The notes under the pieces were generated by a model. That model had not been told where the DNA came from. It did not search any database and saw only the letters and a list, made by a program, of their open reading frames with translations. A program made the position numbers and the translations under genes. Below, one piece after another: positions 20,600 through 31,444 of a DNA stretch of 64,000 nt (position 1 is its first letter; the number at the start of each line of letters is the position of its first letter). The DNA lies in assembly GCA_029204225.1 (NCBI GenBank), contig CM055096.1:60864957-60928956 (forward strand), read 5' to 3'. Source of the DNA: Diphasiastrum complanatum. Taxonomy: Eukaryota; Streptophyta; Lycopodiopsida; Lycopodiales; Lycopodiaceae.

Positions 20600-21336
20600 T
20601 GTGAAGAATTGAAAAAGATTATCTATGTTAGATATAGGGGTCTTATGTTTTTTACATCAAGCATCTAGGTGTAGGATGTTGATAGGAATAAATTTGGCAT
20701 AGATGGCAAATTATGCATTTCCATTTGTAATGCCACTATTGAGCCAAAATAGAGTAAGAGGCTAAACAAGTGCCAATTAGAGTGTAGACAAGTGTAAAGT
20801 TTTTGTTTGATGAATTTCAAGAGGTCCAATAGGATTTAGAGGTGGAACCTTGTGAGGTCCAATAGGAAATTGAGGTGTGCTTGAATATAGTCCAATAGAA
20901 TTAAGAGGTGCATAGATCAATGATTTAATAGGATCAAGAGGTGACAAAATATGGTCCAATCATAGTTAAGCATAGTGGTAGCTCGTGGACCTACTAGTAT
21001 CATTGTACTCCTCATTTTGAAAGCAATTGATTTGGTGATTTCATGGATTTTGTGAGTTATTGGATTTCTAGCTTTCTCTCTCTACCCGAGAGCTCATGAT
21101 GCATTTTCTCTCTCTACTTGAGGAGAGCAGCTTGTTTTTACTTAGATTATTTTTTGAATACTTCCCACACGTGTGAGTGAGAGTTGGAAGTGATTGAATG
21201 CATGTAGTAGTGTGTTTTTACCATAGGATTCAAGATTGATCTTGAATCTCAATTTAGTCTTGATCTTGGTGCATCTACACACCTTAGGAGATCACAAGTA
21301 CATGTAGTGGACAGTCCACACGTGTGAAATTCATCA
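20600..21336 (+). repeat. Element C 3' LTR
   Basis: Matches 15121-15856 with about 13 differences by eye. It ends ATTCATCA, followed by TGATC. Confidence 0.95.
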
Positions 21337-23040
21337 TGATCAAGCTACTATAGACTGCCAAACTTTGATTTGGTGTCTAATCATAAATGCGAATCATACC
21401 ACATTTATACTTTAACTAGCAATTGATTGTGGTTCAACTTTAAACTTGGCAAATTTGGAGTAGAACTTATATCATAGTAATAAATTGTTTTTAGCATATA
21501 TAAATTTTCTTGAAAGAAGAATACTATATTTAAAAAAAAAAAAAAATCCAAATCACTTTCTTATAAGCCTCAACTAGTAAGTTCAAATTCATCAAGTCGT
21601 GACAATACATATCCAACTCTTATTGATATTGATAGTTCTTATAATTTTACCAGTGCATCTATTGCTTTGCAATTACATGCTCCTATCCTGACATCATCCC
21701 AATTGGCTTCGATATTGCTAACAAGCACCATATGTATGCAGATAGTGTTTATGACTAGTTGCCTTCAATGAGTTTTTTGCTTGTAAGTTCTATGCAAAAA
21801 GTACAATATGGACCAAGAGTGGATCCTAATCTGATCCTGAAGAGGGATTGGATGTTAGATTTACTTGATCTATCAATCTACATAAGATTAAGATCAATCT
21901 TGGTGATGAACTAAGCTATATACCCTTGTTAGGCATCTTGTTACTCATTTACTACTTTTAGATAATTCAAAATGGCTAGTACTACAATCTATTCCATTTC
22001 CTTCATGATTGTTGTTGCCCCCTACAACTTTTTTTCTCTCTTATCCTTTGTTCAACTAGCTATTACACCTTCACTTATGAAATATCATTTTATTTTTCAA
22101 ATGACTTCCTCTATTCCCCTACTGAGTGACATCAATCACCATGTTGACCTCCATCTTGTTATCAATCACCATAGGTTTTTAAAAAAAAAGTCAATCGTGT
22201 GATTTGACATCATTTTTTACCAAGGTTTTCTTTCATGCTCAAGGTTTATTCAAGTATCTTGTTACTTTGGATCTCGTCTCACACTTAATCCTTCTAAGTT
22301 TATTTTCATACACAATAAACCTCTTGCTATTCATCATGGTTCATAGACATAATGCAATTATATGTGCTTGCACCTACAATATGCTCATTTTAGAGTCTGT
22401 AAAAGCTTTTGAAAAACCCTAATTATTTAGAGGATTACACTTTCATTGATTCACTTTTAAAGAACTTAAGTCTCCTCTTATTTCTTTATGCATTTACCTA
22501 ACTTTTTGCAATCACTGATTATTTAAATAGATGTTGGTAATGTTGTTGTGAAAAAATTGCAAACATTAGAGAAACTTAGAGCTTGACGAGGGCCTCTGAA
22601 AAAGATGCTTTTTTATTTTTTTTCTCATATTCGTAGCCATGTGGACCAATAGAAACCTTGATATCAGGCTTCTACGTAACGTAGCTTTTCTCATATATAA
22701 ATAAAATAGAAAATTTTAAATATATAAATGTTTCATCGGGCAGCACATGGAAATGCTATTGGATGTTGAGGTCTACCCTTCTAGCTCATCACTGCTCGAA
22801 GAGGCCCAAAAATATTGAAAATGAATATGACAGATGGTTGGATTGAGAAAATCGATGTAACATCAATGTAATTGCATTGTCAAATCATTTTTGCAGGATA
22901 AACTAGAGTTAACTCGTAGCGCCAAATAGTTTAGTGTTTCAAATTTTTGTCTACACATATTTTCAGATTTATGGCTTTTTGCCTACACATATTCTCAGAT
23001 TCATAGTTCAGTATTTCAAATTTTGGCCTGCCCATAACGA
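21337..23040. other. Spacer sequence, no gene recognised
   Basis: AT-rich sequence between elements C and D. Open frames at 21972-22202 and 22204-22422 are hydrophobic and lack a signature. A 15-base A run lies near 21532-21546. Confidence 0.5.
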
Positions 23041-23700
23041 ATGACGCCATCAAGGAAGCTGTGCTCCTCAATCGACTATGTGCTTCTCTTCAATGAGAAA
23101 GATGACAATGGATTATGGGTGCCAAGGAATTATTCAAAAAACTCTTGGGTTCTGATGCATCTATCATCAAAAGGAATATTTCGGAAAAGCAAAAAGACAA
23201 AACTATCATTTTGATCTTATTGGAAGGTCAGAATTTTGGATTTCAGAGCATCATCAGGAGGAAAATCTATTTTCAAAATTTCAGTCCAACATGTAACGCA
23301 TTCAGAAATAAATGTGCAAGGATTCAACCGTCAGGATCACACTGAAAAGCAACCGCGAGTATTGATATATTATAATACTTTGATTTTTTTGCCCTTATCA
23401 TTTATTACTAAACTTGCCAATCTGATCATTTTTCTCTTGCAGATTTATATCCATCCGATATAAATGAATGAGAGCCAAGTGGATCTCTTGTAGGTGTGTT
23501 AGATGTAGTGCACACTGATATTGGACATATGCAATATAGAGGCAGGACTGCAAAAGATCTTGCTAATTGTGAAATCTTCTTTTATGAATCAATGTACATT
23601 CTTGGTATAAAAGAAAAATTTGGACAAATAGTTCCAATTTCATTACCTACTTTTGAAGGTGATGAATGAGTTGCTCCAGATGCTGCAGTATCAGAATCAT
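23041..23700 (+). pseudogene. Possible decayed coding stretches, not recognised
   Basis: From the ATG at 23041 one frame runs to about 23358 with a single stop near 23212, including NEKDDNGLWVPRNYSKNSW and GGKSIFKISVQHVTHSEINV. A second coherent stretch begins near 23481 (VGVLDVVHTDIGHMQYRGRT, then YESMYILGIKEKFGQIVPIS) with a stop near 23670. A GT-AG pair at 23359 and 23442 could mark an intron, but the reading phases do not agree. I recognise no family. It could be a decayed host gene or an old insertion. Confidence 0.25.
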
Positions 23701-24620
23701 TTCGTTGCAAACTATATAATGATATAAAAAAGTCATTAAAGATAAGCACAAGTTCAAAAACAGTCCGAATAAGTTGGTTTATTTAATTAAATATATTTGT
23801 GGATTTCTTTTCAAGTGTCAATGTACACAAAACCCCAACAATGTTTGTATGGAAAAATTTATCAAATAGTTTATAATCTGAATTTATGGATGGAGGCTGG
23901 GACAAAAAATCAGAAGGAGAAATAGAATGCAGAATTAAAATGTCTTCCGTGTGCTTTCGCTATCAAATAGAAAAGCAAGTGTTGAGCTTATGCTTCCATT
24001 ATCAAAGATGGAAAAAAAACTAGGAGTAAATGGGTGCCCCTTGATCAAGAATAATTTGATGCCAATGGACATTCTAAGCGAACAAATATTGAAATAATAT
24101 ACAATGATGCACTTTTGACATGTGTTGAGGTGGAAGAAGATTGAAGCCTAAATTACATCAGGCAAGAACTGTTGCTCCTACAAGATGATATACTTTCAAA
24201 CTTTAGATTTTCAAATGGTAAAACTATAAACACTCTATTCTTTATGTATAATTTCTTTTAAAAATTGCTCGTATACTTTTTATACCAAATGTAACATACT
24301 TTGTATTAAATTTATGCAAATACGTAAAAGACAAGAGCTCAAAATCAAATGTAGAGATATTGGCGAAACTATCCAACTGATGAAAAAACACTGAGATTTA
24401 CTATCAAAAAATACATTTTCATCATCGTTACTCAAGATGAAAACAAGAATCTTGTTTTTTATCAATCTAGAAAAATTGCAATCCAGTATTGTACTATGGA
24501 CACAACTTCATTGTAAGAATCTATATTGATATCAATAATAATCCCATAAATGGATTGTTTACATGTAAGATTCTGTCCCCTTTTCTGGATGCTAATATAT
24601 GCACGTATACAATTGAAAAC

Positions 24621-25797
24621 CTATTCAGTAACTTTATCTTTATTTTCTATATTAGCATCAGGAGCTGTCATGACAATAATCTCATGTCCTATAATTTTGC
24701 CTTCCTCTATATTAGGAAGGACTTTTATGTCTCTTTGATCGTATATGATAAGATTTGCTTCCAGAAAAACCTGAAAGGCTGTTAGGGCAAAAGCAATATT
24801 CTTTACAGCGCCCTCGAGTTCAGGCACAAAACTTATGCCATTTTGTACAAACGTTTTGATCAACTCTTGTCGCAATCTATACACATCGTCAGGGTTGTAC
24901 AACTCAAGAGTGAATTGTCATCACAAACCAGATGAATGAGTAAATAAATAACAATAACACTAACAAAATAAGAATTGGAATGAAAAGAACAACAAATTAA
25001 CAAAAGTTTATTTTTTCAATATTTACATCAACTTGTAGATTGTACCACTCAAAAAAGAGCTTTGTATTGTACAAGACAAACCAAGCAGAACTAAAAACAT
25101 TCTTTTGCTGTACACACTGCATATATTCAACAAAAATTATTAATATTATGACATACAATTTATTCATGCTATGACGATAGATTTGAAAAAAAAAAGAAGA
25201 GCATATCAACGATAAATTGTATATACCTTGAGAGATTTAATAGTTATCTCCCCAATAGAAGTTGCCATTGTCAGTATTTCACGAACGACATTATGAAGTA
25301 GAGAATCAAATTCTTGATGTGTATTTCTAATTGAGTTTTCTTTTACACACAGAAAATTTAATACTCCCTCCTTATTTATTGTTATAGAAAGAATATTTAG
25401 GTTCCAATTCGACTGCAACAATCAAAATAAAATTAGAATCAATTCTAACATGACTATAATCATCAAAATTAAAGGCATCAAGAGCATATAGCAAAGCTTA
25501 CTTATTCTCATATGGAATTAAGTAGAATTTGGCCACAGGACTGCAATCAATAAAATATACAGCCCTTTCAAAAGTGGCCTCTTTTGCCTCCACAACACCC
25601 ATGAAAAATGGACTGACAATAAAAACGAGTCCCTGGAAATCCATACTAATACTATGCTGCAAAAAAAATTGGCCGGCTTCAACAATCGCATCTATAATTT
25701 TTGAAGTTTTATCTTTGAGCTCTATACAAAATTTGGGACCTAATCTATACCTTCTATTTGAATCTGAAAGAAAAAAGTCAAAATAATTGCCGAGCAT
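24621..25797 (-). pseudogene. Possible multi-exon gene remnant, minus strand, unknown
   Basis: Three protein-like frames follow one another on the minus strand: 25797-25502 (including KDKTSKIIDAIVEAGQFFLQ and FYLIPYEN), 25412-25227 (LSITINKEGVLNFLCVKE, then ILTMATSIGEITIKSLK) and about 24902-24621 (DDVYRLRQELIKTFVQNGIS, EEGKIIGHEIIVMTAPDA). Splice-like borders are present: a GTAAGC donor at 25501, TTGCAG at 25413 and AAG/GTATAT at 25227. However, the phase between the first two does not match, so either the borders are wrong or the gene is decayed. The alternation of beta-type and helical segments faintly recalls a PCNA-like sliding clamp, but I would not assign it. Confidence 0.3.
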
Positions 25798-25971
25798 ATC
25801 AATTTTTTTGCCTAAATAAGTTTCGTATTGATTGTAATGGTCAGATTAAAAAAAAATCTGATTGGGATCGTATGGGATTCTAACAAAAAAGTTATGTATA
25901 GGTTTTTCAGATGCCGACACAATATTAACATACTTCTCTGTTATCTTGTCAAGCCCCTCTTGGGTAATCTC

Positions 25972-25976
25972 CACCT
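25972..25976. other. Target-site duplication of element D (left copy, CACCT)
   Basis: CACCT at 25972-25976 is repeated at 32170-32174, directly outside the LTRs. Confidence 0.9.
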
Positions 25977-26713
25977 TGTTGAATTTCACACGTGTGGACT
26001 GTCCACTACATGTACTTGTGATCTCCTAAGGTGTGTAGATGCACCAAGATCAAGACTAGATTGAGATTCCAGATCAATCTTAGATCCTATGGCAAAAACA
26101 CACTACTACATGCATTCAATCACTTCCAACTCTCACTCGCACGTGTAGGAAGTATTCAAAAAATAATCTAAGTAAAAACAAGCTGCTCTCCTCGAGTAGA
26201 GAGAGAAAATGCATCATGAGATCTCGGATAGAGAGAGAAAGCTAGAAATCCAATAACTCACAAAATCCATGAAATCACCAAATCAATTAGATTCAAAATG
26301 AGGAGTACAATGATACTAGTAGGTCCACGAGCTACCACTATGCTTAACTATGATTGGACCATATTTTGTCACCTCTTGATCCTATTGGATCATTGATCCA
26401 TGCACCTCTTAATTCTATTGGACTATATTCAAGCACACCTCAATTTCCTATTGGACCTCACAAGGTTCCACCTCTAAATCCTATTGGACCTCTTGAAATT
26501 CATCAAACAAAAACTTTACACTTGTCTACACTCTAATTGGCACTTGTTTAGCCTCTTACTCTATTTTGGCTCAATAGTGGCATTACAAGTGGAAATGCAT
26601 AATTTGCCATCTATGCCAAATTTATTCCTATCAACATCCTACACCTAGATGCTTGATGTAAAAAACATAAGACCCCTATATCTAACATAGATAATCTTTT
26701 TCAATTCTTCACA
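25977..26713 (-). repeat. Element D 3' LTR (left end)
   Basis: Runs from TGTTGAATTTCACACG to CAATTCTTCACA on the plus strand, the complement of the C family LTR; 737 bp. Confidence 0.95.
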
Positions 26714-26727
26714 CTCCTCCTAAAAAA
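26714..26727 (-). other. Element D polypurine tract
   Basis: Complement of CTCCTCCTAAAAAA, directly inside the 3' LTR. Confidence 0.85.
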
Positions 26728-26798
26728 TTATCTATGAAGGTTTGAGCATTTTGATATAACTCCAAGATTAGATCTATGCTTGATGAAAGCACTTTTGC

Positions 26799-28166
26799 TC
26801 AAATGGTGAGTAGATCGGCAATACAAGAGGACGAGTTGACATGCTCCAAATAGATTTCTCCTCCAATAAGCTTTTCTCTCACAAAATGGTGTGCCACTTC
26901 TATGTGCTTGCTTCTTGCATGAAATATGGGATTATTGGCAAGAGCTTGGGCCAAGATGTTGTCACACTTGATCATTGGTAGATCATCCTCCTTGATGCAC
27001 TTTAGCTCCATTAATAACCTCTTGATCCAAAGCACTTCTTTGGTAGTTGTAGTGAGTGCTTTGTACTCGGCCTCACATGAAGAGAGAGATATAGTATCTT
27101 GCTTTTTGGAAAGCCAAGATATTAGATTGCCTCCAAGAAAGATAGTGTATGCACTAATAGACTTTCGATCCATCTTGTCACTTGCAAAGTCCGAATCCGA
27201 GTAGCCAATAATGGATAGATCTTCACTTCTATAGAGTAGACCAGAATCACAAGATAAAGATATATATCTTAGAATCCTCTTGGCCATCTTCCAATGATGG
27301 ATCTTAGGATCTTGCATAAATTGACTCAGTTTGTGCACACAAAAACTAAGATCGGGCCTAGTAATGGTAAGCCAAATCAAGGAGCCTACAAGACTCCTAA
27401 AAAGTGTGATGTCCTCAAAGGATCTTTCATCACCTTTATTAGGATCTTTTACAATTTGCTCCATTGGAGTATCTATGCTCTTAGAATTTTCCATATGGAA
27501 TTTTTTCAACATAGAGTGAGCATATCTAGATTGGCATATAAAGACATGATTTTCATAAGAATCAATTTCTAGGCCTAGGATGTAATGCATCTCTCCTAGA
27601 TCTTGCATTTTAAACTCACATCCAAGTGCTAGCTTGGTTTCATCAACTAGCTTGATACAACTTCCACAAAGAATAATGTCATCAACATAAATTAGAAGAA
27701 TGACAATATTGCTATCAACAAACTTTAGATACATGGAAGGATCATAGTCACTAAGAGTAAATCCTAGTGAGATAAGAAAAGAGTTAAGGCTTGAATACCA
27801 TGATCTTGGTGCTTTCTTGAGTCCATAAAGACTTTTGAAGAACAAGCACACTTTGGACTCATCCTTGATGAATCCTTGAGGTTGTTCCATATAGATCTCC
27901 TCCTCAAGATAACCATTTAGAAAAGCATTGGATACATCTAATTGGAACACCTTCCACTTGAAAAAACAAGCAAGAGAAATAAGAATTCTTATTGTCACCA
28001 TCTTTGCAACGGGTGCAAAGGTCTCCTCATAATCAAGACCATGGATTTGAGCAAATCCTTTGGCACATAATCTTGCTTTATGGTTGTTGATGGTGCCATC
28101 ATGATTGAACTTGATCCGAAATACCCACTTGCAACCAATCACATGCTTGTTGGATGGAGGATCCAC
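26799..28166 (-). CDS. Element D reverse transcriptase and RNase H
   Basis: A 455-codon open frame matching the element C product. It includes CKWVFRIKFNHDGTINNHKA, the catalytic YVDDIILCG, GYSDSDFASDKMDRKSISAY and SLSSCEAEYKAL. A frameshift near 28160 separates it from the N-terminal part of RT (28422-28099, which includes YVSHEEPKNVQEALNTKEWY). At its C-terminus it stops after IADLLT, where element C continues for about 14 residues, owing to a small deletion. The core catalytic residues of RT and RNase H are intact. Confidence 0.85.
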   Translation of the reverse strand: MDPPSNKHVIGCKWVFRIKFNHDGTINNHKARLCAKGFAQIHGLDYEETFAPVAKMVTIRILISLACFFKWKVFQLDVSNAFLNGYLEEEIYMEQPQGFIKDESKVCLFFKSLYGLKKAPRSWYSSLNSFLISLGFTLSDYDPSMYLKFVDSNIVILLIYVDDIILCGSCIKLVDETKLALGCEFKMQDLGEMHYILGLEIDSYENHVFICQSRYAHSMLKKFHMENSKSIDTPMEQIVKDPNKGDERSFEDITLFRSLVGSLIWLTITRPDLSFCVHKLSQFMQDPKIHHWKMAKRILRYISLSCDSGLLYRSEDLSIIGYSDSDFASDKMDRKSISAYTIFLGGNLISWLSKKQDTISLSSCEAEYKALTTTTKEVLWIKRLLMELKCIKEDDLPMIKCDNILAQALANNPIFHARSKHIEVAHHFVREKLIGGEIYLEHVNSSSCIADLLTI

Positions 28167-28742
28167 AAGCTCCCAAGTATTTGTTGGTGATCAATGCATC
28201 ATACTCTTGCTTCATGGCATCATACCACTCCTTGGTATTGAGTGCCTCTTGTACATTCTTTGGCTCTTCATGAGAGACATAAAAAACATAATTAGTGAAA
28301 TCAAGATCCACTTGTTTGCCTTTGTCAACATATGAGAGCCTCTTAAGCTCGGATCTATCTCTCATGGATCTTCTTGGTGAAAAAATCCGAGGAGAGTCTT
28401 CTTCAAATCTCGACCCCATCACATCATGATTGTCTTCAAAATCAATAATTGATGATGCATCCGTAGATTTCTTGATCTCGGCCTCTTCAAATGATGAGTG
28501 TTGATCTTCATGAAAGACAACATCTCTACTTTCAATAACTTGAGAAGTAGAGAGTATAAAGACTCTATAGGCCTTCTTGGTGGATGACTATCCAACCATG
28601 ATCCCTTTGCATGCACTAGGATCTTCCTTCTTCCTTGTTTCCAAGGGAATATGGACAAAGCATAAGCATCCAAAAACTCTAAGGTGATCAACCTTAGGCT
28701 TCTTCAAAAATATGATTTCATATGGTGACCTTCCTCCAAGAG

Positions 28743-30083
28743 CTATATGTGGGAGCCTATTGCAAAGATAATTTGCACAATTAATGGCTTCTCCGAAAAA
28801 TCTTTGGGCAAAGATGCCTCAATTCTCATAGATTTTGCACATTCACGTAGAGATCTATTCTTTCTCTCGGCCACTCCATTTTGAGATGGAGAGTAGGCAC
28901 AAGAAAACTCTCTTTTAATGCCTTCAGGCTCACAAAAATCTTGAAATTTATTGGAGATATATTCACCACCTCCATCACTTCTAAGAGCTTTAATCTTGAA
29001 TGAGAATTGCTTCTCTACATAAGCTTTGAAAATAAGGAAATGATCAAACACCATAGATTTTGAAGCAAGAAGATATATCCAAGTGAATCTTGTGTAATCA
29101 TCAATGAAAGTAACAAAACAAGTGGCTCCTCCCTTGCTTGTAGTTGATGAGAAATGCACATCCGAGTGGATTAACTCCAAAGGATGCTTGCTCTTGATAG
29201 AAGATCTTGTAAATGGCTTTTTGTGAGATTTAGCAATAGCACAAGCCTCACAAGGCTTGATCTTCTTGGAGAGTGACTTTCGCAAGCCAATAGCTTTGGC
29301 TTCTTTGATCATAGAGAGCATGGATTTGTAGTTGGGATGTCCCAACCTCCTATGCCATAATTCCTCCATAGAGAGCTTGTTCACAAGAGCAAAATTACAA
29401 GCATTCACATACTCATTTGGATCTAGTTTATAGATGCCACCAAATCTAGATCCTAATGCAAGTATCTCATCATTCTTCTTGATAGTGCAAGTATCAACAT
29501 TGAATTTTACATCAAGGCCATTATCAAGCAATTGGCCAACACTAATAAGATTCTTGGTAAGCTTAGGTACATAAAGAACTCTAGAGAGAGAAAGAACTTT
29601 AGAGGATGCAAGCTGCAAGGGAATGTTCCCTATGCCTTCAATAGGACATTCAAAATCATTTGCAGTGTATATTGATTTCTTCACTCCATCATAAGGTGCA
29701 ATAGAAGAGAAAGAGTCCTTGGAGCTACACATATGTGAAGAGGCTCCACTATCAATATACCATAGGCCATCCTTCTTGAAAGGAGTAGATGAGAAACTAG
29801 AGACCATAAGAGATCCCTCTCCATCACTTGCAATAGTGTCTTCCTTCTCATTGGTAATATTGGCTTGCTTGAGTTGATTCTTCTTTTTGAAGCAATTGGT
29901 GGCATAATGACCTTTCTTGCCACAATAAAAGCACTTGATCTTCTTCTTCTTGAGCTTGGATGATGAAGCATTAGAGGAATCATCTTCCTCCTCATCTTTG
30001 TTTGTCCTTGCTTGAGGATTGTTGATGTTCGTTCTTGCTCCTCCCTTTGTGCTTATCCTTGGCAAAGAGAGCTTTGCCATCAT
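28743..30083 (-). CDS. Element D zinc knuckle, protease and integrase frame
   Basis: This 446-codon frame carries the zinc knuckle CFYCGKKGHYATNC, the protease site WYIDSGASSHMCSS, pre-integrase (WHRRLGHPNYKSML, CEACAIAKSHKKPF) and the integrase core with all three acidic residues (HSDVHFSS, LRSDGGGEYIS, GVAERKNRSLRE). It shows the unbroken order from protease to integrase that element C has lost. Its own break is near 28790, where PKDFSEKPLIVQ should read on into the ANYLCNRLPH region. Upstream it is separated from gag by a small deletion near 30000. Confidence 0.85.
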   Translation of the reverse strand: MMAKLSLPRISTKGGARTNINNPQARTNKDEEEDDSSNASSSKLKKKKIKCFYCGKKGHYATNCFKKKNQLKQANITNEKEDTIASDGEGSLMVSSFSSTPFKKDGLWYIDSGASSHMCSSKDSFSSIAPYDGVKKSIYTANDFECPIEGIGNIPLQLASSKVLSLSRVLYVPKLTKNLISVGQLLDNGLDVKFNVDTCTIKKNDEILALGSRFGGIYKLDPNEYVNACNFALVNKLSMEELWHRRLGHPNYKSMLSMIKEAKAIGLRKSLSKKIKPCEACAIAKSHKKPFTRSSIKSKHPLELIHSDVHFSSTTSKGGATCFVTFIDDYTRFTWIYLLASKSMVFDHFLIFKAYVEKQFSFKIKALRSDGGGEYISNKFQDFCEPEGIKREFSCAYSPSQNGVAERKNRSLRECAKSMRIEASLPKDFSEKPLIVQIIFAIGSHI

Positions 30084-30687
30084 TATGAGTGAGAGAAAGC
30101 TTGTCCATCCTCAAGAGCTTGTACTCTTGTCTTGATTCTTCTGAAATTAGCACACTTTGGAGAGCCTCCAAACTTGGTAGCTCCTCCTTAATGGCATAGG
30201 ATTGGACAAGGTTATCAAATTCACTTCTCAAGCCATTGAGAATGACTTGAGCTAGATCATTTTGATTGATGGAATCACCAATGCAAGCAAGCTCTCTATG
30301 AATATCTTTTACTCTCAAAACATAACTAGATGCACTCTCATCACTCTTTTGGCTACTTTGAAAGATTTGATTCCTAAGAGTGAGAAGCCTAGAGGTATTC
30401 TTAGACTCATAGATAGTCTTGAGACAATCCCAAGCTTCTTTGGCTGTTGTACAAGTACCTATCTCCCTCAATATCTCATTAGAGACATTCATCTTAATGT
30501 AGTGGAGAGCCATCCTAGCTCTCTTTTTGTATTTTTGAACCTCTTGAAGAACTTGTGGTTCTTCTTCAAGGCCAAGAACTACGTCTTGAAGGATCAAGAT
30601 GGACTCCATCCTCATTTTCCAAACTGAATAATTTGAAGTGGTCAATCTTTCACTTGGTTCCAACAAGGATGAATCCATTGAAGACAT
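29992..30687 (-). CDS. Element D gag N-terminal part
   Basis: Begins at the ATG at 30687 (MSSMDSSLLEPSERLTTSNY) and matches the element C gag through SSVLRVKD-type and EELPSLEALQSVLISEESRQ segments to SSSKDKQR. A missing segment relative to element C then shifts the frame, just before the zinc knuckle. The capsid-forming part is complete. Confidence 0.85.
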   Translation of the reverse strand: MSSMDSSLLEPSERLTTSNYSVWKMRMESILILQDVVLGLEEEPQVLQEVQKYKKRARMALHYIKMNVSNEILREIGTCTTAKEAWDCLKTIYESKNTSRLLTLRNQIFQSSQKSDESASSYVLRVKDIHRELACIGDSINQNDLAQVILNGLRSEFDNLVQSYAIKEELPSLEALQSVLISEESRQEYKLLRMDKLSLTHNDGKALFAKDKHKGRSKNEHQQSSSKDKQR

Positions 30688-31427
30688 TTGAAGTGAAGAA
30701 AACTCAAATGATGAACAATAAATGTTGTTACACACTTTCAATAGGATCCAATAATTGAGTACTATCTCCTCCTATGAAAGATCTTGCAACTATTTGTGAA
30801 TTGATTCTCACTAGCTACTCAAATCTCTCTAAAACAAGATCTATTTCACATCAAATGATGGAGTATAGGCAAAGTTAGGATCTAACACTCTTAGCACGTG
30901 TGAAATATACTAAGAAACCAAATTTGACTCAAATACAATGATATTGCATGAAACAAAATGGCTAGGATCTCAAAACAGTGCCTAGATCACATATAGATGA
31001 GATTGGCAAGCATACAACTGTGATTTTGGATCAACCAAGCAATCTCTTGACCAAACCAAATGTGTACACCCAGGTCTAGGTGCCCTACCTAACCCTCTTC
31101 AAAAGCTTATAACTTTTGATTGTCTCAACTAAATGGAATGAAACTGATTGCAACAAAAACTAGACAAAAATAGCTTCAAAACAAGCTATTAACCAAGATA
31201 AATGGATCAAACATGAGAGAGAACTTCCAAACTGAAATTGGATGTTCCTCACACGTGTCTGAGCACCTGATTCCGTACAGTACCAGGTCAGACCCAATCA
31301 ATGTCCTTTTGATCTCTTTTGATCCAAGATTGAACAAGATAGCTAGGAAAATGGGCCTTGACAACTTCTAGCTCAAGATTGATGAAATTTTTTTCACTTA
31401 GATGGATCAAAATGCATGATAACCTTA

Positions 31428-31444
31428 GGTAGGCTCTGATACCA
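31428..31444 (-). other. Element D primer-binding site
   Basis: Complement reads TGGTATCAGAGCCTACC, directly inside the 5' LTR. Confidence 0.9.

Larger units (their letters stand above)
15121..21336 (+). mobile_element. Complete Copia retrotransposon C
   Basis: C has LTRs of 736 and 737 bp (TGTGAAGAATTG to ATTCATCA), an initiator-Met primer site, a polypurine tract and a perfect TGATC duplication. The interior encodes, in order, gag with a zinc knuckle, protease, pre-integrase, integrase, RT and RNase H, the Copia order. I count about 13 differences between the two LTRs, under 2 percent, so the insertion is recent. Small indels at about 17806, 18110 and 18490 break pol, so this copy is unlikely to be autonomous. 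Element D (25977-32169) is the same family in the opposite direction. Confidence 0.95.

Noticed and set aside
24621-25797. Firm assignment of the minus-strand blocks to PCNA
   Set aside because: The resemblance is only in secondary-structure rhythm, the splice phases conflict, and no diagnostic motif is conserved.
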